From positions 2,046,001-2,110,000 of the forward strand of contig NC_133123.1 of assembly GCF_033568475.1 (NCBI RefSeq): DNA of 64,000 bases. Reading direction: 5' to 3'. The notes below the pieces were generated by a model, which worked only from the letters and a program-made list of their open reading frames with translations, made no database searches and was not told the origin of the DNA. The stretch comes from Henckelia pumila (Eukaryota; Streptophyta; Magnoliopsida; Lamiales; Gesneriaceae). Of this stretch, positions 24,287-36,846 are shown one piece after another. Each line of letters begins with the position of its first letter. Within the stretch, counting starts at the first letter, position 1. Made by a program: the position numbers and the translations under genes.

Positions 24287-25918
24287 GCATGCAAATACAA
24301 AGTGCTAGCAGATAATTAAGTGAACGAATTCAAAAGTGGGTTCAATATGAAGCAAAAGTGATGATAATTACTGTATTGTTCGTGTTTTAACGAGGCATAT
24401 ATATAAATTATCATAGGAGCTCGATTCCTAGTACAACTTGAAATCCATACTCGTGTAGGAAATAGATATGAGGAATGTCACAGTTATGTATGATATGAAG
24501 ATTTTAATTTCATCCTATTTTTAATTTCCACACAAATTAAATTATATATATTTATATATTGTAAATATATTTTTTATCTTGTCTTTTTCTCCACGAAATA
24601 TTTGGACTGAAGAGAATCTTAAGAGTTCTATTAAATTTCTAGCTAAATTTTCGCGAAGCTTAATTGATTGGAGTTCTATTATAAGTCTTATAATAAAATA
24701 ATAAATTATCTATACTTATCCTTGGTACGTATTAGTATTTTAGATTCGTTTAAATTACTTATTCGTATGTATAATTCAAAACGATATATATCTTGTTTAA
24801 TCACCAATATATTTTTATTTGAATTTTCCATGAAAGATTTATAATATATATGATTTAGTTTAGAGAGAAAAAAAAATATTTGTGAAGGATATTTACATAC
24901 TTGTCTTTGGGTTGACATTGTAATTATTTGAAAGGGGTGATAAGTGATAACTGATAATTGTACGTAGGTTAGATTGAGTTTGACGAATTTTAATGAAACT
25001 GGTATTTTACAAATACGATGCACATATCTTATTTTATATAATTATCGACTAAAATTAGTAAGTACGTGCAATTGAATAAATAATTAAAATACAGTTACAC
25101 CAAATGGATTATAGATCCTTCAATTAGAAGAAGAAAAAATATTCTACAAATTTTGAAAATCTTCCTTAAATATAACATTTTTATTTTAATTTTCTGGTTG
25201 CTGTCAATATATATATAACATATCAAATTTTTTAAATCCATATGATTTATATACATGAAAAAAAAAACTTGAATTCAATAGTAATGCTACCATTATCAAA
25301 TTTCAAATTTTGAACCAAAGATTGATACATTATTATATATATAACATTTATGAAAATGTTCACATACATACATATACATATATATATATATATCTTATTA
25401 TATTATTATAGTAGAGACTAGATAGTCTATAAATAGCTAACTTTAAATTAATCGGTGAAGTTTGAGATGAAATTACGATTATATCTTAATTTAATTCCCA
25501 ACAAAACAAAATATATTAGACAAATTAGTCATTTTATAGCAAAATATTTTAATATCAACATATTAATCTAGATTTTGCGAAGGCTAATCTATGTATCTAT
25601 GATATGATATGCAGGCCAGCGCAATACATGAATTAGCTAAGAAGGTTTTTCATGTTCTTAAAACAGATCCTGAAAACTTTGTTTTGGAATTTTCTGGGAC
25701 AAGAAGAATATCGATCAATGAGAAAAACATGATTCAAAGAATTCAAAAAGATGTCTCATTAATGATACATCGGGTAGTGATGTCTCTTCTTTAAAGGGAA
25801 CTAGAGCGCTATCCTCTGTTTCGGAAGGTCAGATCATATGCAGCAGCACCAAGAACAAAGGAAAAAAGAAAAGGAAGATCCCAACAAATTTCGCAACAGG
25901 TAATGGTTCGTATATTTA
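24287..25918. other. Intergenic; AT-rich, with an unassigned exon-like fragment
   Basis: 24420-25020 still belongs to the duplicated block. At about 25300-25400 there is a single unit like the 38-kb repeat array (AATTTCAAATTTTGAACC). 25600-25905 (plus) is exon-like: it encodes HELAKKVFHVLKTDPENF and, in another frame, a Lys-rich KNKGKKKRKIPTNFATG. It is followed by a GTAATG-type donor and then the Copia insertion. No family is recognised. 33676-33760 may be a continuation. Confidence 0.4.
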
Positions 25919-25923
25919 GTGGC

Positions 25924-26112
25924 TATTAGAATCATAGAGTTCGAAAGAGAAAATCAGTAATCTTCATTGAAATAATATTGGGAGAAAAGCTCAGAGTCAA
26001 TTACAATTGAATTGTTCAGAATAATCCAAATGAAACCGCCAAAAGAGCTATATATAGCAATACAAGAGAAATGCAACTTTTTCCTTTAGTATAATAAACG
26101 TGTTTCCTAATA
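25924..26112 (-). repeat. Copia LTR (3' LTR of the element)
   Basis: 189 bp, about 98% identical by eye to 33377-33565 (three differences seen: A/G at GAAATAATA, T/C at GCTCAG, A/G at TGCAAC). This indicates a recent insertion. Confidence 0.95.
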
Positions 26113-26119
26113 CTCCCCC

Positions 26120-29100
26120 TCAAGATGGAGAATGTATATTATGAACACCCATCTTGGACAACAACATACGAAACTGATTTGGCAGTAAAGATTTGGTGAA
26201 TAAATCTGCAAGTTGCAAGTGTGAAGGAATATGCAAAGCTTTGATGACACCCTGCTGAATCTTTTCTCGCACAACATGACAATCAATCTCGATATGCTTC
26301 GTGCGTTCATGGAATACTGGATTAGATGCAATATAGATAGCTGCTTGACTATCACAAAATAGAACAACAGGATTAGGATGAGGCACACGCAAATCTTTAA
26401 GCAATGACAGCAGCCAAGTGATTTCACATGTTGCACTAGCCATAGATCGATACTCTGCTTCTGCAGAAGAGCGTGACACCGTTTGTTGTTTCTTAGACCT
26501 CCATGATATCAAGGACTCACCAATAAGCACACAAAATCCAGTGGTAGAACGACGAGTGTCAGGACAAGTTGCCCAATCAGAGTCTGAAAAGAAAGTAAGC
26601 TTGAGAAGGGACTTAGAGCTATAAAACAAACCCTGACCAATGGTGCCTTTAACATATTTAAGTACTGAATAAGCAGCTTGAAGATGCGTGTCTCTAGGGT
26701 TAGCAACGAATTGACTCAACCTATTCACAGAATAAGCTAAGTCCGGTCTCGTGATGGTTAGATACAACAGCTTTCCAATAAGTTTTCTATACATGATTGG
26801 ATCAGTCAACAATTCTCCTTCTTCACAATTAATCTTCAGATTAGTATCCATAGGAGTGCTGCGTGATTTACAACCAGTAAGTCCTGCTTCAGATAACAAT
26901 TGAAGAGCATAATGCCTTTGACAAATAGATATGCCATGAGATGATCTTGCCACTTCTATGCCTAGAAAATACCTCAAATCTCCCAAATCTTTCAGTTTGA
27001 ATTTACTGTCTAGAAAAACTTTGAGATCCTCTGCTTCTTGTTTATTGTTGGTAGCAATAACAATGTCATCAACATACACTAGCAATGCCAAAAAGATATC
27101 CCCACGGGTCCTAACAAAGAGAGAATTATCTGCATGACTTTGTGTAAAACCAATATTCATTAGAGTGGAAGAGAATTTGGCAAACCACTGCCTTGAGGCT
27201 TGTTTAAGCCCATAAATCGACTTATGCAATTTACACACTGGATTATTGGGTAAAGACTCCCCCTTTCGTTGATAACCCGGAGGCAAAGACATGTAAACTT
27301 CCTCAGAAAGATCACCATGCAAAAATGCATTGTTAACATCCAATTGAGTGAGAAACCAACCTTTAATAGAGGCAAGAGCCAACAAGGTTCTAACTGTAAC
27401 CAATTTGGCTACAGGAGAGAAAGTTTCCAGAAAATCGATTCCTTCTTATTGCGTATAACCTTTGGCAACCAAGCGAGCTTTATATCGCTCCAAAGAACCA
27501 TCAGCTTTAAGTTTAATCTTGTAAACCCATTTGCAACCCACAACACTTTTCTGAGAGGGTAAAGAAACAATGGTCCAGGTACCATTGTTTTCAAGAGCTT
27601 GAAGTTCATCAGTCATGACTTGACACCATGCTGGTTGAGCAGCAGCTTGAGCGAATGTTTGTGGTTCAGAAATGGTAGAGACATTGTGAACAAAGGAACG
27701 GTATGAAGTAGAAAGTTTCTGATCACTAAGTACTAGGTGCAGGGGATGAACAGTAGAAAAGGATGAGGGAAAAGAAGAAGTGGCATAGCAATGAAAATCA
27801 CGCAAATGAGTACGTTTGATTGTAACTCGATGAGAACGTGTCAGATAAGGCTATTTGTCTGGACAAGTTTGCACAATATCCTTAGAAGATGACACGAAAG
27901 TAGATTGGTGTGGAATCACAGGATTAAAAAATGAGACTGGATCTTGATCAAGAGAACTTTCTTTAAAAGGAAATGAAGTCTCATGAAATATCACATCACG
28001 CGAGATATAAACTTCATTTGTTTCTAGATTCAACAATTTATAAGCTTTATAACCTGGTGGATAACCTAGAATACAGATCTTATGGCTCGAGGAGAAAACT
28101 TATGGCGATGAGAAGGAAGAGTGGAACCATAACATAAACACCCAAAAACTCTTAAATGATCATAAGAAGGATCTTTACCAAAAAGAAGTTGGAAAGGACT
28201 TTTATTGGACAAAAGTGATGAAGGTGTTCTGTTAATGAGATAAACAAAAGTTAGTATGCAATCACTCCAATATCCTAGTGGAATATGAGATTGAAACACC
28301 AAGGCTCGAGCTACATTCAAGATATGTTGATGTTTTCGTTCGACCACAGAATTTTGTTGTGGCCTCTCAACACATGAATGATAAGAAAGAATCCCTTCAT
28401 CATTGAAAAATTAAGCTCAGGAGCATTATCAGATCTGACAGATTTGATCTTTTGTCCAAACTGAGTATGCACCATCTTACAAAAATTAGGAATGATATTC
28501 ACTGCAGCAGACTTGGATTTAAGGAGATAAACCCATGTGAACGTGTATGATCATCAACAATTGTCAAAAAATACTTATAACCTTCAATACTTAAAGTTTG
28601 AAACGGTCCCCAAATATCAATATGAATCAATTGAAAAGGAAGATCACTAAGAAAATTATTTGAAACAAAAGGTAAACGCTTTTGTTTGGACAAATGACAA
28701 GTATTACAAACCAGGGAATCATCATGTTTTATTGATGTAAGACTCAAATCATTATTTACAATGGCAACTTTTGAAAAAGAAGGATGACCCAACCGATAGT
28801 GCCAAAGTTCAGAAGTACTAAAGGAAACATTACAGATTGCTTGAGGAAAGTCTTGAATTTGAGTGTTCAGAATGTATAGGTTTCCAACTCTTCTACCCAT
28901 CCCAATCATCTTGTCCTTGGTAAGATCCTGGATGTGACAGAAATCATGAGAGAAAGAAACTAAGCAAGACAACTGTGCAGTTAAGGAGCTTATAGACAGT
29001 AAGTTAAAATGGAATTGAGGAACAAACAAGACATTGTCTAAAACCAACTTAGACGTTACTGGAACTGAACCAACATGTGTGGCTGAAACTATAGAGTTAT

Positions 29101-29184
29101 TTGGTAAAGTGACTCGAGAAATTTTTGATTGATAAGACGCAAAGGAATTCAGAGAACAACAAATATGATGTGTTGCCCCTGTAT
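26120..29184 (-). pseudogene. Copia pol: protease (part), integrase, reverse transcriptase, RNase H; frameshifted
   Basis: The protease active site DTGATHH lies at about 29180-29160. It is followed by the GAG-pre-integrase region (LWHYRLGHPSF, HX4H/CX2C with CNTCHLSKQKR), and the integrase core begins at IDIWGPF. The frame then breaks near 28530, 28390, 28070 and 27850. The reverse transcriptase starts in [18 protein letters not shown] and meets a stop at 27446-27448 where a Gln is expected. It then runs open from 27403 to 26120, with [20 protein letters not shown], the RNase H motifs SDSDWA and [10 protein letters not shown], and a final TKSLLPNQF. The RT/RNase H part is intact over 427 codons. 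Confidence 0.93.
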
Positions 29185-29189
29185 CAAGT

Positions 29190-32034
29190 TGTAACGCCCA
29201 GAAATTCGTCACGTAAATTCGCATGCATAACTAGGAGATTTAATAATTTTAAAATAATGTGAAAATGTGTTAAATTATTTTTATGAATTATTATGTGAAT
29301 TATGTGATTTATTGACATGTTTTAAATATTGTTTCGACATTTAAATCGGTATGATATGATTTATGAATTTATTTGAGAAAGTTTATTTTATGATCGCGTA
29401 GGCGAGTCCGTGGATGGACGAGATGTTTGTTTTCACCCAAAATATTTTATGAGATTTTTTAGGAGCCTTAAAATATTATTTTAAGGTATAATTTGATGAA
29501 AATTATGGTATTTATATATACGTATATTTATAGGTACGTTTTTACCCAAAATAAGTCATTTTAATGACTTTTATTAATCTTTAAAAATCCCATTAATTAT
29601 AATTTCGGGATTTAAGGTTTAAAAATCAGATTTATATTGTATTTAAGAGTTTTAAAATTCTATATGTTTAGAGTATTTATTTAAATATTTAACCTAGAAT
29701 ACCCAAAATATTATCCTAAGATCTTCTATCCTAATCCTCCTACCCATTACCCTACGTAAATTCACCCCTAAGCCGCCTCCAACAGAAACCTTCAGCCTCC
29801 ATTCTCACTCACCACACACTTTCACGTAAGTTTGAAGAAAAGTTTGGAGATTCGACGTCTCGATCGTCCCGGTGCGCCGATACGTGTTATTATCAATTTT
29901 TGGATCAAGCAATCGTCGAGGCATGTTTGATTTCCATTCTTGAACACCATTTAGATTATATTAAACTATTTTTAAGATGAATGATGAGATTATTGCATGT
30001 GTTTCGGATTTGAATGACATTCTTCATAGTTCATCCTTGTTTTTCACGTATTTATGCATATGTCTTGGTTTCTGCATGTTTATGGCCATGATTTGTTCGG
30101 GCCTGCTGCACCAGGGTTCGGGGTCCTAAATAGGGTCCTTAGAGTCTGTTTAATGGGGTGGTTCGTTCATGGAAAAGGCTGGAACCCAAGCTGGGACGTG
30201 TCCCTTCCTCGGATCGGCAGATTTCCCGTAGCGGCTTGATTATGGGTTGGGGGCTTCGGTTGGTTCAGGCAGGGTCTTGGCTTGAGCCAAGCCTGGTCCT
30301 AAAGTTGCGCCTGGACCTTGGGGTGGTCCAGGTGTCGGAGTTCCGGTCGGCGGTGGCCGGAGCTGGGCAGAAGAAAGGGGAAAAGGGGCTGTGCGTGAGA
30401 GTGCATGCGAGAGGGAGGAGAGGAACACACAGTTGAGTTTTGGGTTTCTTGAGGATTCTAGGATCGGCCATTAGAAAGAACTAGCATGGGTTTGAACTAG
30501 AGATGGGTTCAAGTCCTTGGGGGGGGGGGTCTGATTAAGGGTCTTAGATGGTTAGATGAGGGATGGTTTGAGGGCTAAGGCAGATCACGGGTTCTATGGG
30601 CCTTGGAACGTGAGTTTTGGGATTTTTGTGCATGGGTTCTTGTGGTTCCTGCATGGGCGGCGTGCATGGGTGCAGGCTGGTCCATGAAGGGTCGGTTAGG
30701 GTCCTAAGGTCTTGGTTGAGGACTGGTTTCATTGGGCTAAGGCTAGGACCGATTGGATTCTTGGGTTTTAGCATATAAGGTTTGAAAATTTTGCACAGGA
30801 AATAACAGAAGCTGTATGGACGGTTTTTGGGTTCTAATTGGTATGGTTTGGGTTGTTTTGAGTTTAAGTCTAGTGGTCGGCAGCTCGAGCAAGTCCTTGG
30901 AAAAATAAAAGTCCGTAAATATATATTTAACTCATGCATGCATTTTTATTAGATATATAAGTATGATTTTTAAGAAAATAAATTAGATATATATTTACGG
31001 GAAAATTTTCATGAAATAAAGAAATAATGAGAATTTTTAAGTTTATGCATTATGTAAGAATTTTTATGATAAGTTCAAATGCATGTTAAAAAAATATATT
31101 TTTTTTTTATGGAAGTTGAAGTGCAGGTGGAAAGTGGTGTGGTTGGAGGCCGGGATACCTGGGCCCGGTGACCTTTCTAATAATGTTTATGTTATGATGA
31201 GCTTATGGATCCAGCTGAGAGGGCTGGTAAAGTGGCAGCACAGAGGTGGAAACCCCACCGCCACGTACGTTGGTTTATAGATTGATCAATCGCTCAGTAT
31301 GATGCCACCGACATGGATACGACCTGATGAGAACTAAGAAATCATGATATGTTATTTTTACGAAAATTATAAAGTATGATGAATTATGTTATAACATGAT
31401 GATTTAGCAGTACAATTATTTTATTTCATGTTTATATGCATATAATTTTAAGATCATGCACGTATAATTATTATTCATGTATTTTATATGATGTGTGCTT
31501 GTGTGTGGTTTCATTTTGTTATGTAAGAATAGAACGTGCTGAGCCTCTAGGCTCACTAGATTTAAATGGTGCAGGTGAGCAAAATGTCAATAAGGATAAT
31601 GTGTTCCCGACTGACGGCGAGGGCGTATGAGTATCCAGGCGGCTAGAACCCGTGACCATTGCTCTAAGATGAATTTTATGTTGAGACTAGAACATTTATT
31701 TCCGCATATGTTTTATTATTATAGATTTTCAGTATCTGCATGAATTTTAGATTTAAGTATTTATTTTCTAAGTTTTCCTGAATTTTGTGAAAGAAATATT
31801 ATTTAGGGATTTTATTATGGAATATTTATAAATGATTATTTAGTAATTAATTTTAAGTATTTAATTGAATGTGTTGTATTTATTGTGTTTATGTATTTTA
31901 AATTAAGTAAAGTTATTTTTAAGTATGATATATATATGTATGGGCATATATATATATTTATATTCATTATTTTATTATCAGAGAGTTTTGTAAAAAAAAA
32001 AAAAAAAATTCAGTAGGAGTTTTAGGATGTTTCA
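29190..32034. mobile_element. Gypsy-type solo LTR, 2845 bp, inserted in the Copia protease, TSD CAAGT
   Basis: It starts TGTAACGCCC and ends GGATGTTTCA (a mirror-type terminus), flanked by exact CAAGT at 29185-29189 and 32035-32039. The flanking Copia codons run straight on across the duplication, which confirms the borders. Long LTRs that start TGTAACGCCC and carry a GTGAGC...GAGGGCGTATGAG-like 3' region are typical of the Ty3/gypsy chromovirus Tekay/Del group (from family knowledge). No internal domain remains, so it is a product of LTR-LTR recombination. It includes a G10 run (about 30520) and a poly-A run (31992-32008). Confidence 0.9.
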
Positions 32035-32039
32035 CAAGT

Positions 32040-33298
32040 ACCCAATCAGAAGAAAGATTGGAGTTAAAACCTACTGATAAAGAATGATTACCATTTAAGA
32101 ACGAAACAGACGGTTCAGGCTGCTGATTGACCAGTGTGTGACCATGCTGCTGATTGACCAGTGTGTTATTATGCCCCATTTGAAGTTTAGAACTCAAGAA
32201 TGCAATAAGTTGTCTGCATTGGTCTGGATTCAAAGAATCATTCACAGATACATCAGAAGATACAACTGATTGATTTGCTTGCATCCTTCCATCATTCACA
32301 GGAACATAAGTAGAAACATGGGCTTGATTTGCTCGCATTCTCCCATCATTTAGTTGTTTCTGTTTATACTTAGGATGTCCCGGAAGATAACCATGAATCT
32401 TGAAGCATTTATCAATAGTATGACCAGGATAATGATATCCAGAACACAAGGGTCTATCAGTAGGATATCTATCAGTAGGATATCCATTTCTACCACCCCT
32501 ATTATTCTAAAAATTTCGCACAGCAGCAACATGAGATGATTGAGCTGCTACAGACGATAAATCCATACTACTATCTAGAACATTTTTGTGTATAGAACGT
32601 TGTCTTTCCTCCTGTAATACTAATGAGAAAACCTTTGAAATTGCTGGAGTTGGCTCCATCATTAGAATCTGAGCCCTAATTTGAGCATAAGAGTCATTTA
32701 ATCCCATCAGAAACTGCATAACACATTCTTGATCTTGATAATTCATCCACTCTTTCATTGAACCACAATTACACACAGACACCGGTTGAAAATCCTTGAG
32801 CTCATCCCACAGAATTCTCAATTTAGTATAATACGAATTAGCATCCATAGATTCTTGTTGTAAACCATTCAATAGCTTCTTAATCTGGAAAATTCGTGGA
32901 GCATTACTTTCATGAAATCGATTACGCAGATCCGTCCAAATTTCAGAAGCAGTAGAGAGATACAACAGGCTATCCGCAATGTCACGGCTCACAGCGTTCA
33001 ATATCCATGAAATGACCATACTATTACAACGAATCCATGCTCCAAGCAGTAAATCATCAGAATTAGGTCGCAACAACGAACCATCAACAAAGACGAACTT
33101 GTTTTTGGCTGTTAATGCCATAAACATAGATCGATTCCAGGAATTATAGTTATTACCTGTGAGCAAATGAGACACCAATTTCATACCAGGATGATCCCCA
33201 TTTTGCAAATACAACGGACTACCAGTATCTTCAAGAGGTGCTCGTCCGATCGGATTCGGCAGAGCTTGAGTATTCTGAGCTTGCGATCCCTTCGCCAT
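32040..33298 (-). pseudogene. Copia gag, one in-frame stop and a damaged zinc knuckle
   Basis: It starts at ATG 33298 (MAKGSQAQNTQ), with the copia gag hallmarks YNSWNRSMFMALTAKNK and AWIRCNSMVISWILNAV. The frame is open to a TAG at 32507-32509, then continues in frame with the knuckle region CSGYHYPGHTIDKC, in which the second Cys of the CX2CX4HX4C pattern is Tyr. A short internal duplication (PTDR twice, about 32450-32485) precedes the knuckle. The reading enters the protease region and is cut by the solo LTR at 32034. Confidence 0.9.
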
Positions 33299-33376
33299 GA
33301 CGAATACAAATCAAATGACGAATACAAATCAGATGACGAATACAAATCAGAGTAGCATTTTAATGCTCTGATACCA

Positions 33377-33565
33377 TATTAGAATCATAGAGTTCGAAAG
33401 AGAAAATCAGTAATCTTCATTGAAAGAATATTGGGAGAAAAGCCCAGAGTCAATTACAATTGAATTGTTCAGAATAATCCAAATGAAACCGCCAAAAGAG
33501 CTATATATAGCAATACAAGAGAAATGCGACTTTTTCCTTTAGTATAATAAACGTGTTTCCTAATA
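33377..33565 (-). repeat. Copia LTR (5' LTR of the element)
   Basis: 189 bp, followed on the minus strand by the primer-binding site TGGTATCAGAGC complementary to the initiator methionine tRNA 3' end. Just inside there is a short direct repeat (CAAATCAGATGACGAATA-like units, 33300-33350). Confidence 0.95.
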
Positions 33566-33570
33566 GTGGC

Positions 33571-33968
33571 CATCAACGTTTGTTATTTAAATTGGTAATA
33601 TTAATAGATCATTAAGATTTATTTAAATTGCAGGTAATACTAATAGATCATTAAGATTTTGTAAATATAGGTCGTAGAAGAGCATCCAATTCACAGGAAA
33701 GAGGAGCACAATGAGATTAGTGATCATTCTGGCTGTTATTACCAACTGTAAACCACTGATGATGATCAGGATTCTTGAAATAATTAATGTTTTTTCTTTT
33801 CCTTTTTAATTTTATGCATGCACCAACAGACCTCATTATGTTGTTGATTTGATTCTTGTGTAAATGATTCTAGTCGAATGAGCATGGAGATAATAGCTAC
33901 AAGAATAGTCACGTTAGTAGTATGGTGAAAAATGACTACAAATAAGAATAAATGCCAACTCACATCAA
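33571..33968. other. Right flank of the Copia insertion
   Basis: A 36-40-bp direct repeat (TAATAGATCATTAAGATTT at about 33600 and 33645). A possible exon fragment (plus, about 33670-33765, after a TAAATATAG acceptor) may belong with 25600-25905. It is not identified. The rest is AT-rich. Confidence 0.35.
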
Positions 33969-34494
33969 TAGAGATGTAAACGAGCTGAGTCGAGCCGAAC
34001 TTTTGAATGTTCAAGCTCGGTTCTTTTATAAACGAGCCGAGTCCGAGCTTATTTAACGAATATATTCATGGCTCATGAGCTTATTCGAGCTTTTATCGAG
34101 CCTAAACGAGCTTAATATATTTAAACTATAAATTTAAATATGCATTAAATTAATTAAAAACTAAATTATATATTTGAAAAAATATAATATTATTATTAAA
34201 ATTTGTAATTTTATTCTAATAAATTAATTTTTATAGATTTTTCAATATTTTTCATAAGTAAAGTGTAAATTTATAAATTAAATATCAATACTATTATTTT
34301 TTCGTCTAAGAGATGACTTACGAGCTTGTTAACGAGCCTGTTAACGAGCATGTTCACGAGCTAACGAGCCGAATATTGTAAAGCTCAAGTTTGGTTCGTT
34401 TGCCTTAACGAGCCTCATTAAACGAGCCCGAACGAGCTTTTAACGAGCCGAGACCCGAACAGTTCGCGAACTGTTCGTCTCATTTACATCCCTA
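33969..34494. mobile_element. hAT MITE, 526 bp, TSD CACATCAA
   Basis: The ends are TAGAGATGTAAACGAGC and CATTTACATCCCTA. An exact 8-bp duplication CACATCAA lies at 33961-33968 and 34495-34502. The sub-terminal regions are dense in CGAGC/GAGCC repeats (for example AACGAGCCTGTTAACGAGC), while the middle is AT-rich. Confidence 0.92.
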
Positions 34495-34901
34495 CACATC
34501 AACTTGAAAAACGAAAAATTATATGCTTGAAAATGAAAAATAATCGAATTACATGAGCTAAATTGCAATTCCCTTTGTATTAATGTTGTGTGATCTTTTA
34601 TACACAATTTCACGATTATGAAAGGTGGGCTTTAGTAATTGGAAATATCCATTTGAATAAGAAAAGGAATAAAGGATTGGCTATTAAAATTCCTCATTTC
34701 ATTTTTATTCTTGACCAAAAACGAATATACAATAATTTCCACTCCAAATCACTCTTTTTCCAAATCTGAAATATTCCACAACGATCAAATGTCATATATA
34801 CCTGCTCATTGATATTTTTTTTTTTCCTTTTAGTGGAGTGTGTCGGCACATAGATATGCAGGTCTCTCGTTTTTAGTCATTAGATTTTATCTTATTTATC
34901 A

Positions 34902-35819
34902 CAGGCCCGGATCTAACATGAGGCGAATGAGTCCACCGCCTCAGGCCCAGGTCCAAAAAAGGGCCCAAAAAATATATAGAATATTGTTATTATTATATAT
35001 GACTCATAAAATTTTTAATTGCTGTATTTTTGCCCAAAAAAGGCCCAGGTCCAGGGAGAACCCAAAACAAACATATAATTATATTATTATTGTATGTGGC
35101 TCAGAAATTTTTTTTCCGTCGCTGTATTCTTTGTCCTCTCCTCTTCAACGTCTACCGTCTATCTTTCTCCCCAAATCACAGTTTCGATCGCATCCCTTGA
35201 TAACTGGTGAACAACTCTTGTGTTTCAAGACTTCCGTCACTCTCTTGCATTATTGATCCGTTGATTACATTGACCATACACGGTATTTATTTTTTACTTT
35301 TCCCTTTCTTTTCTTTTGTTTTTTTTTTTTTGAGGAATTTTTGTTATATTTTTTTTATTCATATGCATGATTAGGGTTCAATGTAAGAAATTAAATATCT
35401 TACTTCAATATATATGTGAATTCAATTTCTTGAATATCGTGTATTGTCAAATATGGTGGTTATTTTTATCAATTTTTTATGCACTCGGAAGAATTATACA
35501 ATTTTATAGTTTTATAATCGTAAATTTATATCTACTGTAGCCAAAGTGGAACAAATCGTTCCTTAATTATCAAATAATTTGTCCCCATTTACGATTTTTT
35601 AATCATTATTTAAGTGATTATTTAGAAACATTTTAGTTTTATTATTTATACATTATATAGGTTTTGAATATTGTATGTTTTTTTTATACTTAAGCCTATT
35701 GTATTTTGCATTTTTAGTGTTGAAAAATTCTCTTTAATAATTTTAAAAATTAAAATATTTACCTGGGGGTCCAAATTTTAAGTTCGACTCAGATCCTAAA
35801 ACTCGTAGGTACGGCACTG
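34902..35819. mobile_element. Non-autonomous hAT element, 918 bp
   Basis: The ends are CAGGCCCGGATCTAA and GTAGGTACGGCACTG, with flanks ATTTATCA (34894-34901) and ATTTATGA (35820-35827), 7 of 8. It contains a direct repeat of CCCAGGTCCA-type sequence near the left end and an AT-rich core. The 138-codon frame around it is open by chance. It is related to 8635-9363 and 59791-60834. Confidence 0.8.
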
Positions 35820-36000
35820 ATTTATGAAAATGACATTCGATAACTTTGTTTTTAAAAAAAAAAAAATTAGTTTAGATAGTTATCACTCTTAAACTTTTGA
35901 ATATCTAATTCATCATGCGACTTCTAAAAATAATGTAACATTAAAATCAATTAACATAAAAAAAATTATGTATATGCACGCATCACGTGCAAAAGACACA

Positions 36001-36001
36001 A

Positions 36002-36051
<50 letters not shown>
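36001..36051. repeat. (TA)n microsatellite
   Basis: About 25 TA units. Confidence 0.97.
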
Positions 36052-36058
<7 letters not shown>

Positions 36059-36059
36059 A

Positions 36060-36180
36060 AAACACAACAAAATTAACTGAAATTTAAAGTATGATAATAT
36101 CCGATTAAATTTCAAATTTTGAAGCGAAAATTATACATTATCATATATAAAATTTATAGAAATATTGATATATGTATACA
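36060..36180. repeat. Unit of the ~125-bp tandem repeat family (left outlier)
   Basis: It carries the family core AATTTCAAATTTTGAA..GAAAATTATACATTATCATATATAAAATTTAT. It was separated from the main array at 37982-39055 by the two insertions at 36181-36798 and 36847-37981. Confidence 0.6.
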
Positions 36181-36798
36181 CAGTATTTTTAGAACCGAAC
36201 CGGACCGGACCGGCCGAATATAAAGTGTTTTTAGAACCGGACCGGACCGGTCGGGAATCAATCGTTGGTCCAATCCGGAACTTCTCCAAGAACCGGAAAA
36301 CTGGTCCAACCGGTCAGAACCTGTCAAAATCGATCAAGAACTGGTTGGACCGGTTAATAACCGGAAAATCGGTTGAACCGGCTTTTTGATTTTTTTTCTT
36401 AGAAAATTTAAATTTTTTATTTTTAAAACTTTAAATTTAATATTTATATATATATATATACATTATTATTAAAAAAATTTACTTCATTTAAAAAATTATT
36501 TTAATAATTATTGGTTTTTTTATAAATTAAATAATTCATTATTTAAATAATTTATAACTATAAATGATATTTTAAATATATTTACATATTTATTTAGCTT
36601 TCAAACTATACCAAATATATATTTTTGTCTATTTATATATATTTTTGAGTTTTTAAAATTCAAAATATATTATTTATTATATTATATTATATAAACAATT
36701 TTCCAGTTCGATCGTCCGATTAAAACGGTCCGATCGGAATGACCGTTTTTTTAGGTAGACCGGTTGGTTCGCTCACAGGTCCGGTTATAAAAACACTG
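36181..36798. mobile_element. hAT MITE, 618 bp, CCGG-rich ends
   Basis: The ends are CAGTATTTTTAGAACCG and CGGTTATAAAAACACTG. The sub-terminal sequence is made of ACCGG/CCGGT motifs, and the left end shows a short tandem duplication (GTGTTTTTAGAACCGG). The flanks TGTATACA and TGAATATG match only partly. A relative with a better duplication is at 57419-57911. Confidence 0.75.
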
Positions 36799-36846
36799 TG
36801 AATATGGACACAAAAAATTATTTGAAATTAAAAAGTAGTGAGAACG

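Larger units (their letters stand above)
20386..25020. repeat. Segmental duplication block, copy 1 (TK 3' part + Pumilio gene + downstream)
   Basis: It aligns along its length with 52274-57190 (same order and orientation, apart from insertions and deletions). Part of it (about 21470-22895) aligns with 50783-52262. It shares exon-level indels and the flanking AT-rich DNA. The left border is near CTGGTGACCATGTCAGC. Confidence 0.85.
25924..33565 (-). mobile_element. Ty1/copia LTR retrotransposon, 7642 bp including a nested solo LTR, TSD GTGGC
   Basis: The LTRs are 25924-26112 and 33377-33565 (189 bp each). Their outer ends are TATTAG and CTAATA, and they differ at about three positions. An exact 5-bp duplication GTGGC lies at 25919-25923 and 33566-33570. 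The primer-binding site TGGTATCAGAGC (minus, 33365-33376) and purine tract TTGAGGGGGAG (minus, 26113-26123) are both present. The gene order protease, integrase, reverse transcriptase, RNase H identifies the copia superfamily. Several stops and frameshifts make this copy non-autonomous. Confidence 0.97.

Noticed and set aside
29390..29435. GAGTCC...GGACGAGA stem resembling part of a hammerhead ribozyme
   Set aside because: The CUGAUGA and GAAA core bases are not in place around the stem, and a second CTGATGAG at about 31325 has no pairing partner.
30158..30471. Overlapping Pro- and Gly-rich frames
   Set aside because: GC-rich part of the Gypsy solo LTR; open on both strands because of composition.
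34840..35256. 138-codon plus-strand frame
   Set aside because: It starts outside and runs through the left end of a hAT element with clean borders; no domain is recognised.
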